From NCBI GenBank assembly GCA_045600105.1, contig JAZRXG010000005.1, positions 26,678-90,677 of the forward strand: a stretch of 64,000 bases of DNA. Direction: 5' to 3'. Position 1 is the stretch's first letter. Each line of letters opens with the position of its first letter. Positions 15,561 to 24,639 of the stretch are shown piece after piece. Under the pieces are notes generated by a model. That model worked only from the letters and a program-made list of their open reading frames with translations. It had not been told where the DNA came from and ran no database searches. This DNA is from UBA1206 sp045600105. Its GTDB lineage: Bacteria > Bacillota > Clostridia > Oscillospirales > CAG-382. The position numbers and the translations under genes were made by a program.

Positions 15561-17222
15561 TCAGTCCTCTTTTATGAATCCCTTGCGGACAAGGAACGCG
15601 CAGAGCGTTCTTCCCTTGGGGAGTATGCGTACTTCTTCCGCGGTTATGCCCTTGACCGCGATCAGGCTGACCGCGTACACGACCACTCCGACGGCACCCG
15701 CCGCGCAGAGTATCACCAGCGCCGCCAGGCGCGATTCGCCGAGTACGGCATTGCCGAGCAGCACGACGAGATAGGCGGCTCCTCCGCAAAGCAGCGAACA
15801 TATAAACGGCTTTGCGAATATCGAAAGAAGCGACGAGGTAAGATATTTATACTTTTTGAGAAAAAACAGGTTCATCGAGAGCGCCACGATATAGCAGAGC
15901 ACCGAAGCGATCGGGGCACCGTAGATGCCGATGCTCTTTATCCTTACGAGCACTATCTCGGCAGCGGTCAGCACGACGACTCCGCAGAACACGGAAATGG
16001 TCGGCAGATATGATTTTTTGACCGCGGGAAGGATCGAGTTGGTGGTCGAAAGCACCGAGATGAAGATTATTCCGATGGCAAGTATGCGCACTCCTCCGGT
16101 CGCGACGTCTATCGGCGTGCCGGTGGCTTCGGTCCACACCATATTCTTTCCCCAATCAGACGTATAGAGCAGAACGAGCGCCTGACGCGCCACGGCGAAC
16201 AGACCGAACGCGCAGGGCAGCCCGATTATCGCCGAAATGCGTATGGACGAATGTATGTAATTCTTTGCTTTTTTCACATTCTTCGCGGCGAGCGACGCGG
16301 AAATGGCGGGAAGGATGGAGATCGCTATGGGGAACACGAGCGTCGACGGCAGCAGATCGGAAATGGAAAGCGACAGCGTCGAATAGGACGTGTAGAGCAT
16401 TTTGGCGGTTTCTTCGGCAACTCCCGAGCTGATGAGCGCCTTTTTGATGACTATGGTATCAAGGAAGCTCGACAGATAAAGCAGCGACGACGTGAGGGTG
16501 ACGGGGATGGCGACCTTGATTATGGTGCCGACTATCCAACCGTACTCGTTGGTCGGTGTTTCGATGCCCGTTCTTTCTTTCTTTTCAAAGAAATATTTCC
16601 AGACCGCCGTGAATATGAGCGCAAGCACCATGCCGATGGTTATGCCCGATACGGCGTAAGCCGCCTGAAGAGCGGGAGAAAGGTGATGGCTTACCGCGTA
16701 GGACGCGGCTGCCACGCCGATGATGAACTTGAACGCCACCTCGATGAGCTGACCGTAGGCGGTGGGCTGCATGATGTGATGTCCCTGAAAGTATCCGCGA
16801 AGCGCCCCGAGAAGGCACACGAGGAACAGCGACGGAGATATCATGCGCATCGCCGCGGCAGCGTCGGCGTGCTCGGAATATTTTGCTATCGCGTCGGCGC
16901 CGAAGAACATTATCGCCGTGCAGACAAGGCCTATTATACCGTATACGGCGATGCCCGCCTTGAAAATGCGGTCGACTTCGGTCTTTCTGCCTCTTTCATG
17001 CGAGGAAGCGACCATGCGCGATATCGCCACGGGAACGCCCGCGTTTGAGATCATATAAAGCATGGCGTACACCGAATACGCCGCGGTGAACATTTCCATG
17101 TTTTCCTGCAGCATATTTGCCATCGGTATGCGGAACGCCACGCCGATTATCTTTACGATAAGATTGGAAACGGAGATTATCAGCGCTTCCGTAAGAAACG
17201 AACCGGTTTGTTTTTCCTTCAT
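15561..17222 (-). CDS. YabM-like polysaccharide flippase (MVF/MATE family)
   Basis: 553 residues with about 14 hydrophobic helices, starting KEKQTGSFLTEALIISVSNL and then VAFRIPMANMLQENMEMFTA. This is the SpoVB/YabM/MurJ-like family that flips lipid-linked cell wall or polysaccharide precursors. It is the second such gene in the window (see 1721-3235). Position ahead of mazG matches B. subtilis yabM-yabN. It could serve peptidoglycan or cortex synthesis. Confidence 0.85.
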   Translation of the reverse strand: MKEKQTGSFLTEALIISVSNLIVKIIGVAFRIPMANMLQENMEMFTAAYSVYAMLYMISNAGVPVAISRMVASSHERGRKTEVDRIFKAGIAVYGIIGLVCTAIMFFGADAIAKYSEHADAAAAMRMISPSLFLVCLLGALRGYFQGHHIMQPTAYGQLIEVAFKFIIGVAAASYAVSHHLSPALQAAYAVSGITIGMVLALIFTAVWKYFFEKKERTGIETPTNEYGWIVGTIIKVAIPVTLTSSLLYLSSFLDTIVIKKALISSGVAEETAKMLYTSYSTLSLSISDLLPSTLVFPIAISILPAISASLAAKNVKKAKNYIHSSIRISAIIGLPCAFGLFAVARQALVLLYTSDWGKNMVWTEATGTPIDVATGGVRILAIGIIFISVLSTTNSILPAVKKSYLPTISVFCGVVVLTAAEIVLVRIKSIGIYGAPIASVLCYIVALSMNLFFLKKYKYLTSSLLSIFAKPFICSLLCGGAAYLVVLLGNAVLGESRLAALVILCAAGAVGVVVYAVSLIAVKGITAEEVRILPKGRTLCAFLVRKGFIKED

Positions 17223-17265
17223 TTTAAGTGTCCTGTTTTATGTGTCCTTAAGTATGATCGGGCTT

Positions 17266-18102
17266 TCAGCCTATGAATTCGCGGAGAAGCGATTTCTTGG
17301 GGATGACGCATTTCGCGACCGCGTCGGTCTGTTCGAGCAGTTCCTTTATCACGAGGAGCTCATCGTAGTGCGGAGTCCCTTTTCTGACGGTATCGACCAT
17401 CGCGAGTCCTTCTTTTCTGAAAGCGCCGAGCTCGTAGCCGAAATAGGTGTCGACCACCGAATCGGCAAGCGAAACGTAGGGTCTGATATACAGTTCCTCG
17501 CCCCGCTTGACGTCGCTCCACATACCGAGAGTAAGCTCGGCGGACGCGCTGCGGAATTTCATATCGCGAATGATGCGGCGGAGCATCTTGGGGTCATATC
17601 TGTCGTCCTCGCACTGCAGATAAATGCGGTGGGCGTTCGGCAGGTCTCCGACGACCTCGGGATTGAGCGCGTGGAGCCCCTCGACCACTATGAAGGTGTC
17701 GTCGTCGGGAGCGAAAAAGTTGCCGTTCTCTACCCTTTTGCGCACTCCGAAATCGAAACGCGGAAAACGCACGGGCTTTCCTTCGGCGATATCGGCAAGC
17801 GTCTTGCGTATGAGCGGTATCTCAAGCGATTCCGGCGTTTCGAAATCAGGCTTTCCGTCACGCATTATCACCTTGACGGACGAATCGTAATAGAAATCGT
17901 CGAGCGACACGGTCTCGGACTTTTTGCCGTGGCTTTCGAGGGCGGCGTCTATCCGAAGCGACGTGGTGGTCTTGCCCGAGCTCGACGCTCCCGCGAGCAG
18001 GATGAACTTTTTGTTGTTCTTTATCGCGGCGTCGACCGCTTCGGCGACGGCGTCGTCGTAGGCTTTTTCACATTCGGCAATGTATTTTTTGATGTTTTTC
18101 AA
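17266..18102 (-). CDS. Uridine kinase/phosphoribulokinase-family P-loop kinase
   Basis: About 278 residues. A P-loop GASSSGKTTTS sits near the N terminus, followed by SLDDFYYD and FDFGVRKRVENG and the lid region. This is the uridine kinase-like fold. In Clostridia such proteins are often fused to a TGS-like N-terminal domain, which is missing here. I choose TTG at 18102 because AGGAG lies 8 nt upstream. An upstream TTG (18147) is possible. Substrate is probably a nucleoside but not proven. It ends the rel-dtd-hemZ run. Confidence 0.8.
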   Translation of the reverse strand: MKNIKKYIAECEKAYDDAVAEAVDAAIKNNKKFILLAGASSSGKTTTSLRIDAALESHGKKSETVSLDDFYYDSSVKVIMRDGKPDFETPESLEIPLIRKTLADIAEGKPVRFPRFDFGVRKRVENGNFFAPDDDTFIVVEGLHALNPEVVGDLPNAHRIYLQCEDDRYDPKMLRRIIRDMKFRSASAELTLGMWSDVKRGEELYIRPYVSLADSVVDTYFGYELGAFRKEGLAMVDTVRKGTPHYDELLVIKELLEQTDAVAKCVIPKKSLLREFIG

Positions 18103-18147
18103 GGCTTTTCTCCTGTCAAATAACGTATTCGGGCGGTTTTCCCGCAA

Positions 18148-19614
18148 TTATCTGAAAAACTCTTTGACCTGTTCTTCACCGACGCCGCCTTCGCGTTCGA
18201 GGTATTCGTACGGATATTTGGCAAAAGCGATGCGGCTTATGCGTTCTCCGTCGGGCGACACGAGCTTGGTGATGGCGCCCGCTCCGCAGGCAAATACGGT
18301 GGACGATTCCTCCATCATCATCACGTTGTAAATGCTTTCGTGTCCGGGCTTCGAGAAGCCGGTGTTTTCGCCGTTGCCGACGGTACGCTTCTGACGGTAG
18401 AGATAATAGGGTCTGTATCCGTGTTCGCCGAGCGTCCTGCCCGCGTAGGACACACATTCCCTGCCGAGTCTGCCTTCGGCGTCGAAGGCGTTTTCCTCGT
18501 TCTTTATCTCGGAAGCGTTCTTTATCGAAAGCGTGTGGACGGTTATGTTCTCGAAACCGATTCCGATGACGTCGGAAAGCGTCTTTGAGAACGTTTCCAT
18601 CGTGTCCTTCGGAAGTCCGGCGATAAGGTCGGTGTTTACGGTGGCAAAGCCCGCCTTCATCGCGAGGTCGGCGGCGTCATAGAACTGTTCGACGGTGTGC
18701 TTTCTGCCGATGGCGTCAAGCACCTCCTGGCAGGTCGACTGCGGATTGACCGAGATGCGGTCTACCCCGCCCGCCTTTATTATATTCAGTTTTTCGCTCG
18801 TCAATGTATCCGGTCTGCCGCCCTCGAACGAAAATTCACGCACGTTCTGCATGGGGATATTGCGTTCTATCGCGCGGAATATCCTGCAGAGCTGTTCTTC
18901 GGTGAGGAACGACGGAGTGCCGCCGCCAATGTAAAGCGCGATCGGATCGAATCCGTTTTCCTTTATCATTTTTCCCGTCTTTTCGATGTCGCGGCAGAGA
19001 CGGTCAACGTAGGCGGGGATCAGGTCGAACAGTTTTTTGTTCGAATACGACACGAACGAGCAATAATCGCACCTTGTCGGGCAGAACGGTATCGAAAAAT
19101 AGACGCCGCAGTGCTCGGGACGAAGGGTCGAAAGCATATTTATCTCGCACCTCGCGGTGTCGATGGAAAGGTTCGTTTTTTCGGTGCTGACGTTATAGTC
19201 GTTCTCGAAAAGACGTCTGACGTTCGCCTCGTGGAATCCGCGCTCGAGATAGAATCTTGCCCTTTTTACGGGACGGAGTCCGGTAAGGTAGCCCCAGGGC
19301 GGAACAAAGCCGAAAAGGCTTTCGCCCGCTTCGAGCATCGCTTTGCCGGTGATGGCGGCGCAGATGCTTTCGTTGTCGGTGGGGATGGTGAAAACGACGT
19401 CTTTTTCGGCGCATTTGCCGTGAGCGGAACCGTAAGGCGCGTAAAGATGCGCTTCGGCGTAGTAGCCGTCTTCCCTCTTTTCAAGCAGGAAATCGGCTTT
19501 CAGAAGCGAGCTGTCGTTTTCGGGGAACTTTGCCTCGGGAAAATAGAGCAGGCAAAGCGACTGAAAATGATAATTGTTGAGATACGGTGTTTTGTTGTCG
19601 ACGATAACTTTCAT
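18148..19614 (-). CDS. hemZ: Coproporphyrinogen III oxidase-like radical SAM enzyme HemZ
   Basis: 488 residues. A radical SAM cluster motif CPTRCDYC (CxxxCxxC) lies at about 175-182, followed by IGGGTPSFLTEEQL and RISVNPQSTC, the HemN/HemZ hallmarks. The HemZ N-terminal extension is present. It is expected to oxidise coproporphyrinogen III without oxygen, or to act on a related tetrapyrrole. Many HemN-like proteins have other roles, so the reaction is a family-level call. It lies 1 bp from dtd. Confidence 0.87.
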   Translation of the reverse strand: MKVIVDNKTPYLNNYHFQSLCLLYFPEAKFPENDSSLLKADFLLEKREDGYYAEAHLYAPYGSAHGKCAEKDVVFTIPTDNESICAAITGKAMLEAGESLFGFVPPWGYLTGLRPVKRARFYLERGFHEANVRRLFENDYNVSTEKTNLSIDTARCEINMLSTLRPEHCGVYFSIPFCPTRCDYCSFVSYSNKKLFDLIPAYVDRLCRDIEKTGKMIKENGFDPIALYIGGGTPSFLTEEQLCRIFRAIERNIPMQNVREFSFEGGRPDTLTSEKLNIIKAGGVDRISVNPQSTCQEVLDAIGRKHTVEQFYDAADLAMKAGFATVNTDLIAGLPKDTMETFSKTLSDVIGIGFENITVHTLSIKNASEIKNEENAFDAEGRLGRECVSYAGRTLGEHGYRPYYLYRQKRTVGNGENTGFSKPGHESIYNVMMMEESSTVFACGAGAITKLVSPDGERISRIAFAKYPYEYLEREGGVGEEQVKEFFR

Positions 19615-20058
19615 TTATAACTCCGAGCTGTCTATCACAAGTGTTACGGGGCCGTCGTTCTGCGCGTCGATGTGCATATGAGCACCGAAGATGCCCGATT
19701 CGACGTGCATAAAGGCGGAAAGCTCTTTTTTGAAGAGCTCGAAATAGCCGTTTGCCCGCTCTCCCGGGCACGCCATCATAAAGTCGGGACGGTTGCTGTG
19801 GCGTACTCTGCCGTAAAGTGTGAAGTTCGATATGCAGAGCGCCGAGCCGCCGACGTCGCTCGTCGATTTGTTTATTTTTCCGTTTTCATCGCGGAATATG
19901 CGGAGTCTGCCGATCTTGGACGCCACTTTCTTAACGTCTTCCTCGGTGTCGTCCTGATGGAATCCGACGTAAAGCAGAAGTCCGACGCCGCATTTGCCGG
20001 TTATTTCGCCGTCCACTCTGCAGACCGCGCTGTCAACGCGGCATACTACTACTCTCAT
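19615..20058 (-). CDS. dtd: D-aminoacyl-tRNA deacylase
   Basis: 147 residues with the DTD signatures: MRVVVCRVDSAVC at the N terminus, the SNFTLYG segment (family SQFTLY) and NDGPVTLVID (cross-subunit Gly-Pro motif). It frees tRNA from D-amino acids or glycine. It overlaps the rel stop by 4 bp. The rel-dtd pairing is common in Firmicutes. Confidence 0.95.
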   Translation of the reverse strand: MRVVVCRVDSAVCRVDGEITGKCGVGLLLYVGFHQDDTEEDVKKVASKIGRLRIFRDENGKINKSTSDVGGSALCISNFTLYGRVRHSNRPDFMMACPGERANGYFELFKKELSAFMHVESGIFGAHMHIDAQNDGPVTLVIDSSEL

Positions 20059-22268
20059 GATTTACCTCTTGCCACATCGCGCACGCCCTCGATCTTTTTG
20101 AGGGAGCGGATGATATTTTTAAGATGATCTATATTGCTGCATTTCAGAACGAGACGGATTATGACGTCGTCGCCGTTTTCCCTGATGGAAAGCGAGTTGA
20201 GCGCCACCTTGAGATCGCTGAGCGACACGGTGATGTCCGCGACGATGCGCTGCGAATAAGCGGCGTACACGTTGACGCTCGCCTCGAAATCGCCGAATTC
20301 GCGTTTGCCGACGTCTTCCGCCCATGAAGCGACCACCCATCTGTCCTTATCTTCGGGATGTTTGAGTCCCGACGCGACGTTTTCGCAGTCGTATTTATGT
20401 ATCGAAACGCCGTAGCCCTTGGTGATGAAGCCGATTATGCTGTCGCCCGGTACCGGATTGCAGCATTTTGCGAACTTGACCTCGCACCCCGACACGCTGT
20501 CGATGATGACCGACTGTGATTTGTCAGCCGACGGATGGCGTTCCGCCTTGTGCGCGAGCTTTTCCGCCGCCTTCTGCGCCGCTTCCTCGGGGGATACGGG
20601 GTTGACGACGCGGTCGAACTCGTCCTTGAACTTGGCGGAAAGCTTGCCGATGGCGATCCCGCCGTAGCCGATGTTGTTGTAAAGGTCGTCGGAGTCGGTC
20701 ATCTTCATCCTCTCGGCGATGTTCTTTACTATCTCTTCCTTCTGCGCTTCGGTAAATGTCCTGCCGTAGCGTCTGAGCTCGCGGTCGACTTCGTATTTGC
20801 CGAGAAGGATGTTCTCGGACCTCATTTCTTTTTTGAAATACTGTCTTATCTTGTTGCGCGCTTCGCCCGAACGCACCATCTTGAGCCAGTCGCGGCTTGG
20901 TCCCTTCGAGGCGGACGACGTGAGTATCTCGACGATCTGTCCGTTCTGAAGCACGTAATCGATGGGCACGATGCTGCCGTTGACCTTGGCGCCTATCATC
21001 GAGTTGCCGACCGCCGAATGGATGGCGTAGGCGAAGTCGATGGGGTTGGAGCCCGCGGGCAGCGACACTACGTCGCCGTTGGGCGTGAAAACGAAGGTCT
21101 CGTCGTCGAAAAAGTCTATCTTGAGCGGACGGAAGAATTCATCGGCGTCTTCGGGGTCTTTTTCGGTCTCGAGCAGGGTGCGTATCCATTTGAGCTTCTG
21201 ATCTATCAGTTCTTTCGCCTGTTCGCCGCTCTTGTATTTCCAATGCGCGGCAAGGCCGTATTCCGCGACCTCGTGCATTTCCTCGGTCCTTATCTGCACC
21301 TCGAACGGTATGCCGTCGTGACCGATGACGGTGGTGTGCAGCGAGCGGTACATATTCGCCTTCGGCGTTGAGATATAATCCTTGAATCTGCCGGGCATCG
21401 AGTTGAATTTTTCGTGTATGACGCCGAGCGTCGTATAGCACTCGAGCTCCGTGCTGACGATTATCCTGATCGCGTAAAAGTCGTATATCTCGTCGAACGT
21501 CTTGTTCTGATTGAACATTTTGCGGTAAATGCTGTATATCGACTTGATTCGCCCTTCGAGGCGGTAATTTATGCCGAGCTCGTAAAGGCTGTCGCCGATG
21601 GTACGCTCCGCCTTCTGTATAAAGCTGTCGTTTGCCGAAAGGCGCGCCTGTATCGAACGGCTGATCTCGTCAAAGCCTATCGGGTCGAGATAATGGAGCG
21701 ACAGGGTCTCGAGCTCCTGCTTTATCTTCTGGATACCGAGTCTGTGCGCGAGCGGCGCGTAGACGTGCATCGTTTCAAGCGCGACGGTACGCTGCTTTTC
21801 CTCGGAACGGTAGTTGAGCGTGCGCATATTGTGGAGTCTGTCCGCGAGCTTGATGAATATGACGCGCAGGTCCTTCGACATGGCAAGGAACATCTTGCGC
21901 AGGTTTTCGATCGATTCGTCCTGCTTGGTCTCGAATCTGATCTCTTTCAGCTTGGTGACGCCGTCGACGAGCTCCGCGACCTCTTTGCCGAACTCTTTTT
22001 TGAGTATCTGTATGCTTGCGAGGTCACCGCAGTCCTCGACGGTATCGTGAAGGAGCGCCGCGCAGACCGAGTCGGTATCGAGCTGCAGGTCGGCGACTAT
22101 CCCCGCGACCGCGATGGGATGGATTATGTAAGGCTCGCCCGAGCGGCGTTTCTGGTCGGCGTGGCACTTGTCGGCAAAGTCAAAGGCTTTTTTTATCTTG
22201 GCCAGATTATAGACCGCGGGCTTTTCGGAAAGCTGTTTATATAACGGTTCAAAAAGCTCCTCTGACAT
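20055..22268 (-). CDS. rel: Bifunctional (p)ppGpp synthetase/hydrolase, Rel/SpoT homolog
   Basis: 737 residues from the ATG at 22268 (MSEELFEPL) behind AAAGGAG. Domains in order: HD hydrolase (about 45-190; HADQKRRSGEPYIIHPIAVA and LHDTVEDC), synthetase (about 230-350; GRIKSIYSIYRKM, YDFYAIRIIV), TGS (about 405-465; VFTPNGDVVSLPAG), helical/zinc-finger region and a C-terminal ACT domain. Both catalytic sites look intact. It is the alarmone hub of the stringent response. Its leader contains structured repeat copy A (22283-22455). Confidence 0.97.
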   Translation of the reverse strand: MSEELFEPLYKQLSEKPAVYNLAKIKKAFDFADKCHADQKRRSGEPYIIHPIAVAGIVADLQLDTDSVCAALLHDTVEDCGDLASIQILKKEFGKEVAELVDGVTKLKEIRFETKQDESIENLRKMFLAMSKDLRVIFIKLADRLHNMRTLNYRSEEKQRTVALETMHVYAPLAHRLGIQKIKQELETLSLHYLDPIGFDEISRSIQARLSANDSFIQKAERTIGDSLYELGINYRLEGRIKSIYSIYRKMFNQNKTFDEIYDFYAIRIIVSTELECYTTLGVIHEKFNSMPGRFKDYISTPKANMYRSLHTTVIGHDGIPFEVQIRTEEMHEVAEYGLAAHWKYKSGEQAKELIDQKLKWIRTLLETEKDPEDADEFFRPLKIDFFDDETFVFTPNGDVVSLPAGSNPIDFAYAIHSAVGNSMIGAKVNGSIVPIDYVLQNGQIVEILTSSASKGPSRDWLKMVRSGEARNKIRQYFKKEMRSENILLGKYEVDRELRRYGRTFTEAQKEEIVKNIAERMKMTDSDDLYNNIGYGGIAIGKLSAKFKDEFDRVVNPVSPEEAAQKAAEKLAHKAERHPSADKSQSVIIDSVSGCEVKFAKCCNPVPGDSIIGFITKGYGVSIHKYDCENVASGLKHPEDKDRWVVASWAEDVGKREFGDFEASVNVYAAYSQRIVADITVSLSDLKVALNSLSIRENGDDVIIRLVLKCSNIDHLKNIIRSLKKIEGVRDVARGKS

Positions 22269-22282
22269 TTTTACTCCTTTCG

Positions 22283-22455
22283 ATATGGCGGTCGCAAAAC
22301 AATGTTTTACGACCGTGTTACTCGCGCTTATCGCGCTTCGCTTCACTTCGTTTCGCTCGTTTGGTCGGCGCGAGGACGGGCTGAAAGCCCGTCTTGAAGG
22401 TGTTTTTGATTCGGCAAAGCCGAACCAAAAACGGATTTTTATTTATAAACGGATT
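22283..22455 (-). repeat. Structured leader repeat, copy A (upstream of rel)
   Basis: Read on the minus strand toward rel. H1 is at 22432-22402, 14 pairs closing loop TTT with one G-U. H2 is at 22393-22375, 8 bp. H3 is long-range, CTCGCGC (22374-22368) with GCGCGAG (22327-22321), enclosing about 40 nt of purine-rich sequence. H4 is at 22314-22290, 5 bp + U-G + 5 bp with a 3-nt loop. The Shine-Dalgarno site and rel start follow within 10-20 nt. Copy B lies at 42493-42672 in the same sense relative to its gene. Confidence 0.8.
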
Positions 22456-22513
22456 TTATTTATATATTGGTAAAACGGGGTTGAAACGAATTTTCGGCTT
22501 TTTATATATGCTG

Positions 22514-24598
22514 TCATTGTACGCGTTTTCTGACGCGTTTGAGTATCTCGCTGTTTTCGAGGTCGACCTTTGACGAATGCGGGAACAGCTTGATCTCGAG
22601 CAGATCGACGCCTCTGACGTGTATCGTGTCGGCAAGTCCGAACTCGGTCATGACGTCAAGCACGGTCTTGATGGCGCAAAGGTCTATCTTGCGCTCCTCG
22701 ACGGTCTCGAGACGGTGCATGAGATAGCGCACCGAAATGCGTTTTCTTTCGTCGCCGAGCTCGCGTTTGAGCGTGCGGAAGATCTCGCGGAAGTCGTTGA
22801 TGGTGGGAACGCATCTGAACGGGATCGGTGAATCCGACTCCCTGTCGCATATCGATTCATAGACCGAACGCGAAAATTCTATTTCGTTCTTCTCGCTTTC
22901 GCAGGGACGTACCGCCTTGATGAGCAGCTGCGGATAAGTCATACCGCGGTATTCGTTGACGCCGAGCGTGCAGGCGATGTCGCACACGTTGCCGCGGCAG
23001 AACGGGAATTCGCAATGGCTCATGCCGAAATAAACGGCGTTTATCTCGCGCTTTCCGTTCGGGGCTTTTACGCGGAGTCTGATATGCTTGTCGCCCGATA
23101 TCGAGGCGATCTCGCTTATGTACGCGTTGCGTATGATGAACTGCGGAACGGCGTTGGTAAGTCCGAACGGTTCGAGCATGAGTATCTCGGTCGCGTTTTC
23201 GGTGGTTATTTCGTCAAACATCAATTCGCAGTCGATCTCGACGGGCGGCAGGGTGTTTTTGTGCTCGAGCTGTTCTTTTGAAAGCTTTTCGAACCTTTCA
23301 ATAAAATCGGGCAGGTTTTTGCGTTCAATCGAGAGTCCCGCTGCGAGCTCGTGTCCGCCGTATTCGACGAGCAGGTCCTTGCAGCTGCCGAGAAGCTCGG
23401 TGAGGCTGAGCCCCTTGACGGAGCGTCCGCTTCCCTTGCCGAGGTCGCCGTCAAACGAGAAAAGTATGGCGGGCAGCGCGTATTTCTCGGAAATTTTGCT
23501 TGCCACCACCCCGATGACGCCCTGATGCCAGTCGTCCGAGCAGAGGATATAGCTGTATCTGTCACCGCGGAAAGCGCCTATCTGCTTGGTCGCTTCCTCG
23601 AAAATGAGCTGCTCGGTATTCTGACGTTTTTTGTTTATCTCGCAGAGCTCACGCGCGAGGTAATCCGCCCTGGCGTAGTCGGTCTCGAGCAGAAGGTCGA
23701 GCGATTTGCGTGCCGACGCGATGCGTCCGGCGGCGTTGAGACGCGGCGCGAGAACGTAGCCGACGGTGGAAGTATAAACCTTTTTTCTGCCGTTTTCGTC
23801 GGTGACGCCCGTGTTGTCCATGAGTGCCTGAAGTCCCACACGGTCGGTGGTCTCGAGCTTTTTAAGTCCTATATCGACGATAAGTCTGTTTTCGTCGCAT
23901 ATCGGCATGACGTCAGCGACCGTGCCTATGGCAACGAGGTCGGCGTATTCCGAAATTATCTTATCAACGTCGCCTTCGAGGGCGCAGATGAGCTTGAACA
24001 CCACGCCGACTCCGGCGAGCTGCTTGAACGGATAACCGCAGTCCGGACGGTGCGGGTTGACGACCGCGCAGGCGTCGGGCAGCTCGTCGCGGCAGTTATG
24101 GTGGTCGGTTACGACGACGTCAACGCCTATCGTTTTGGCAAAAGCTATTTCGTCGATGGCGGTGATGCCCGTGTCGACGGTGATTATGAGGTCGGTGTCC
24201 TTCGCGATCTCTTCGATGGACGCCTTATTGAGGCCGTAGCCTTCGGAAAGACGCTCGGGTATGAAGCATCTGCATTTTGCTCCGACAGACGTGAGATAGA
24301 GATAGAGCGCGGTCGTCGAAGTGACGCCGTCAACGTCGTAGTCACCGTAAATACATATAGTCTGACCTTTTTCGACGGCTTCTCTTATCCTCGCGCACGC
24401 CTTGTCCATATCCTTGAGCAAAAACGGGTCTCCGAACGTGATGTCCGCCTTGTCAAGGAAACGTTTTGCGCTTTCCGGGGTATCGTATCCTCTCGAAACA
24501 AGTATTCTCGCGGTAAGCCTGCCGATGCCGAGTGACAGCGCAAGCTGTTCCTCTTTTGATTTGTCAACCTGGGAAACGACCCAGTTCTCTGCCGGCAT
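22514..24598 (-). CDS. recJ: Single-stranded-DNA-specific exonuclease RecJ
   Basis: 694 residues. DHH phosphoesterase motifs are present: GDYDVDGVTSTTALYLYL (motif I), TVDTGITAIDEI, and TDHHNCRDELP (motif III). The DHHA1 domain follows with a GGHELAAGLSI motif, then an OB-like C-terminal region. It degrades ssDNA 5' to 3' in recombination and mismatch repair. I take the ATG at 24598 with AAAGGGG upstream. It sits 41 bp after cdaR. Confidence 0.95.
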   Translation of the reverse strand: MPAENWVVSQVDKSKEEQLALSLGIGRLTARILVSRGYDTPESAKRFLDKADITFGDPFLLKDMDKACARIREAVEKGQTICIYGDYDVDGVTSTTALYLYLTSVGAKCRCFIPERLSEGYGLNKASIEEIAKDTDLIITVDTGITAIDEIAFAKTIGVDVVVTDHHNCRDELPDACAVVNPHRPDCGYPFKQLAGVGVVFKLICALEGDVDKIISEYADLVAIGTVADVMPICDENRLIVDIGLKKLETTDRVGLQALMDNTGVTDENGRKKVYTSTVGYVLAPRLNAAGRIASARKSLDLLLETDYARADYLARELCEINKKRQNTEQLIFEEATKQIGAFRGDRYSYILCSDDWHQGVIGVVASKISEKYALPAILFSFDGDLGKGSGRSVKGLSLTELLGSCKDLLVEYGGHELAAGLSIERKNLPDFIERFEKLSKEQLEHKNTLPPVEIDCELMFDEITTENATEILMLEPFGLTNAVPQFIIRNAYISEIASISGDKHIRLRVKAPNGKREINAVYFGMSHCEFPFCRGNVCDIACTLGVNEYRGMTYPQLLIKAVRPCESEKNEIEFSRSVYESICDRESDSPIPFRCVPTINDFREIFRTLKRELGDERKRISVRYLMHRLETVEERKIDLCAIKTVLDVMTEFGLADTIHVRGVDLLEIKLFPHSSKVDLENSEILKRVRKRVQ

Positions 24599-24639
24599 AC
24601 GCACACCCCTTTCTGATAAATAATCATTAAATTTCTTTT

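Noticed and set aside
22016..22384. Possible small Arg/Phe-rich proteins encoded in repeat copy A
   Set aside because: Frames arise from the structured repeat; the copy B frames do not keep the same protein and the helices explain the conservation better.
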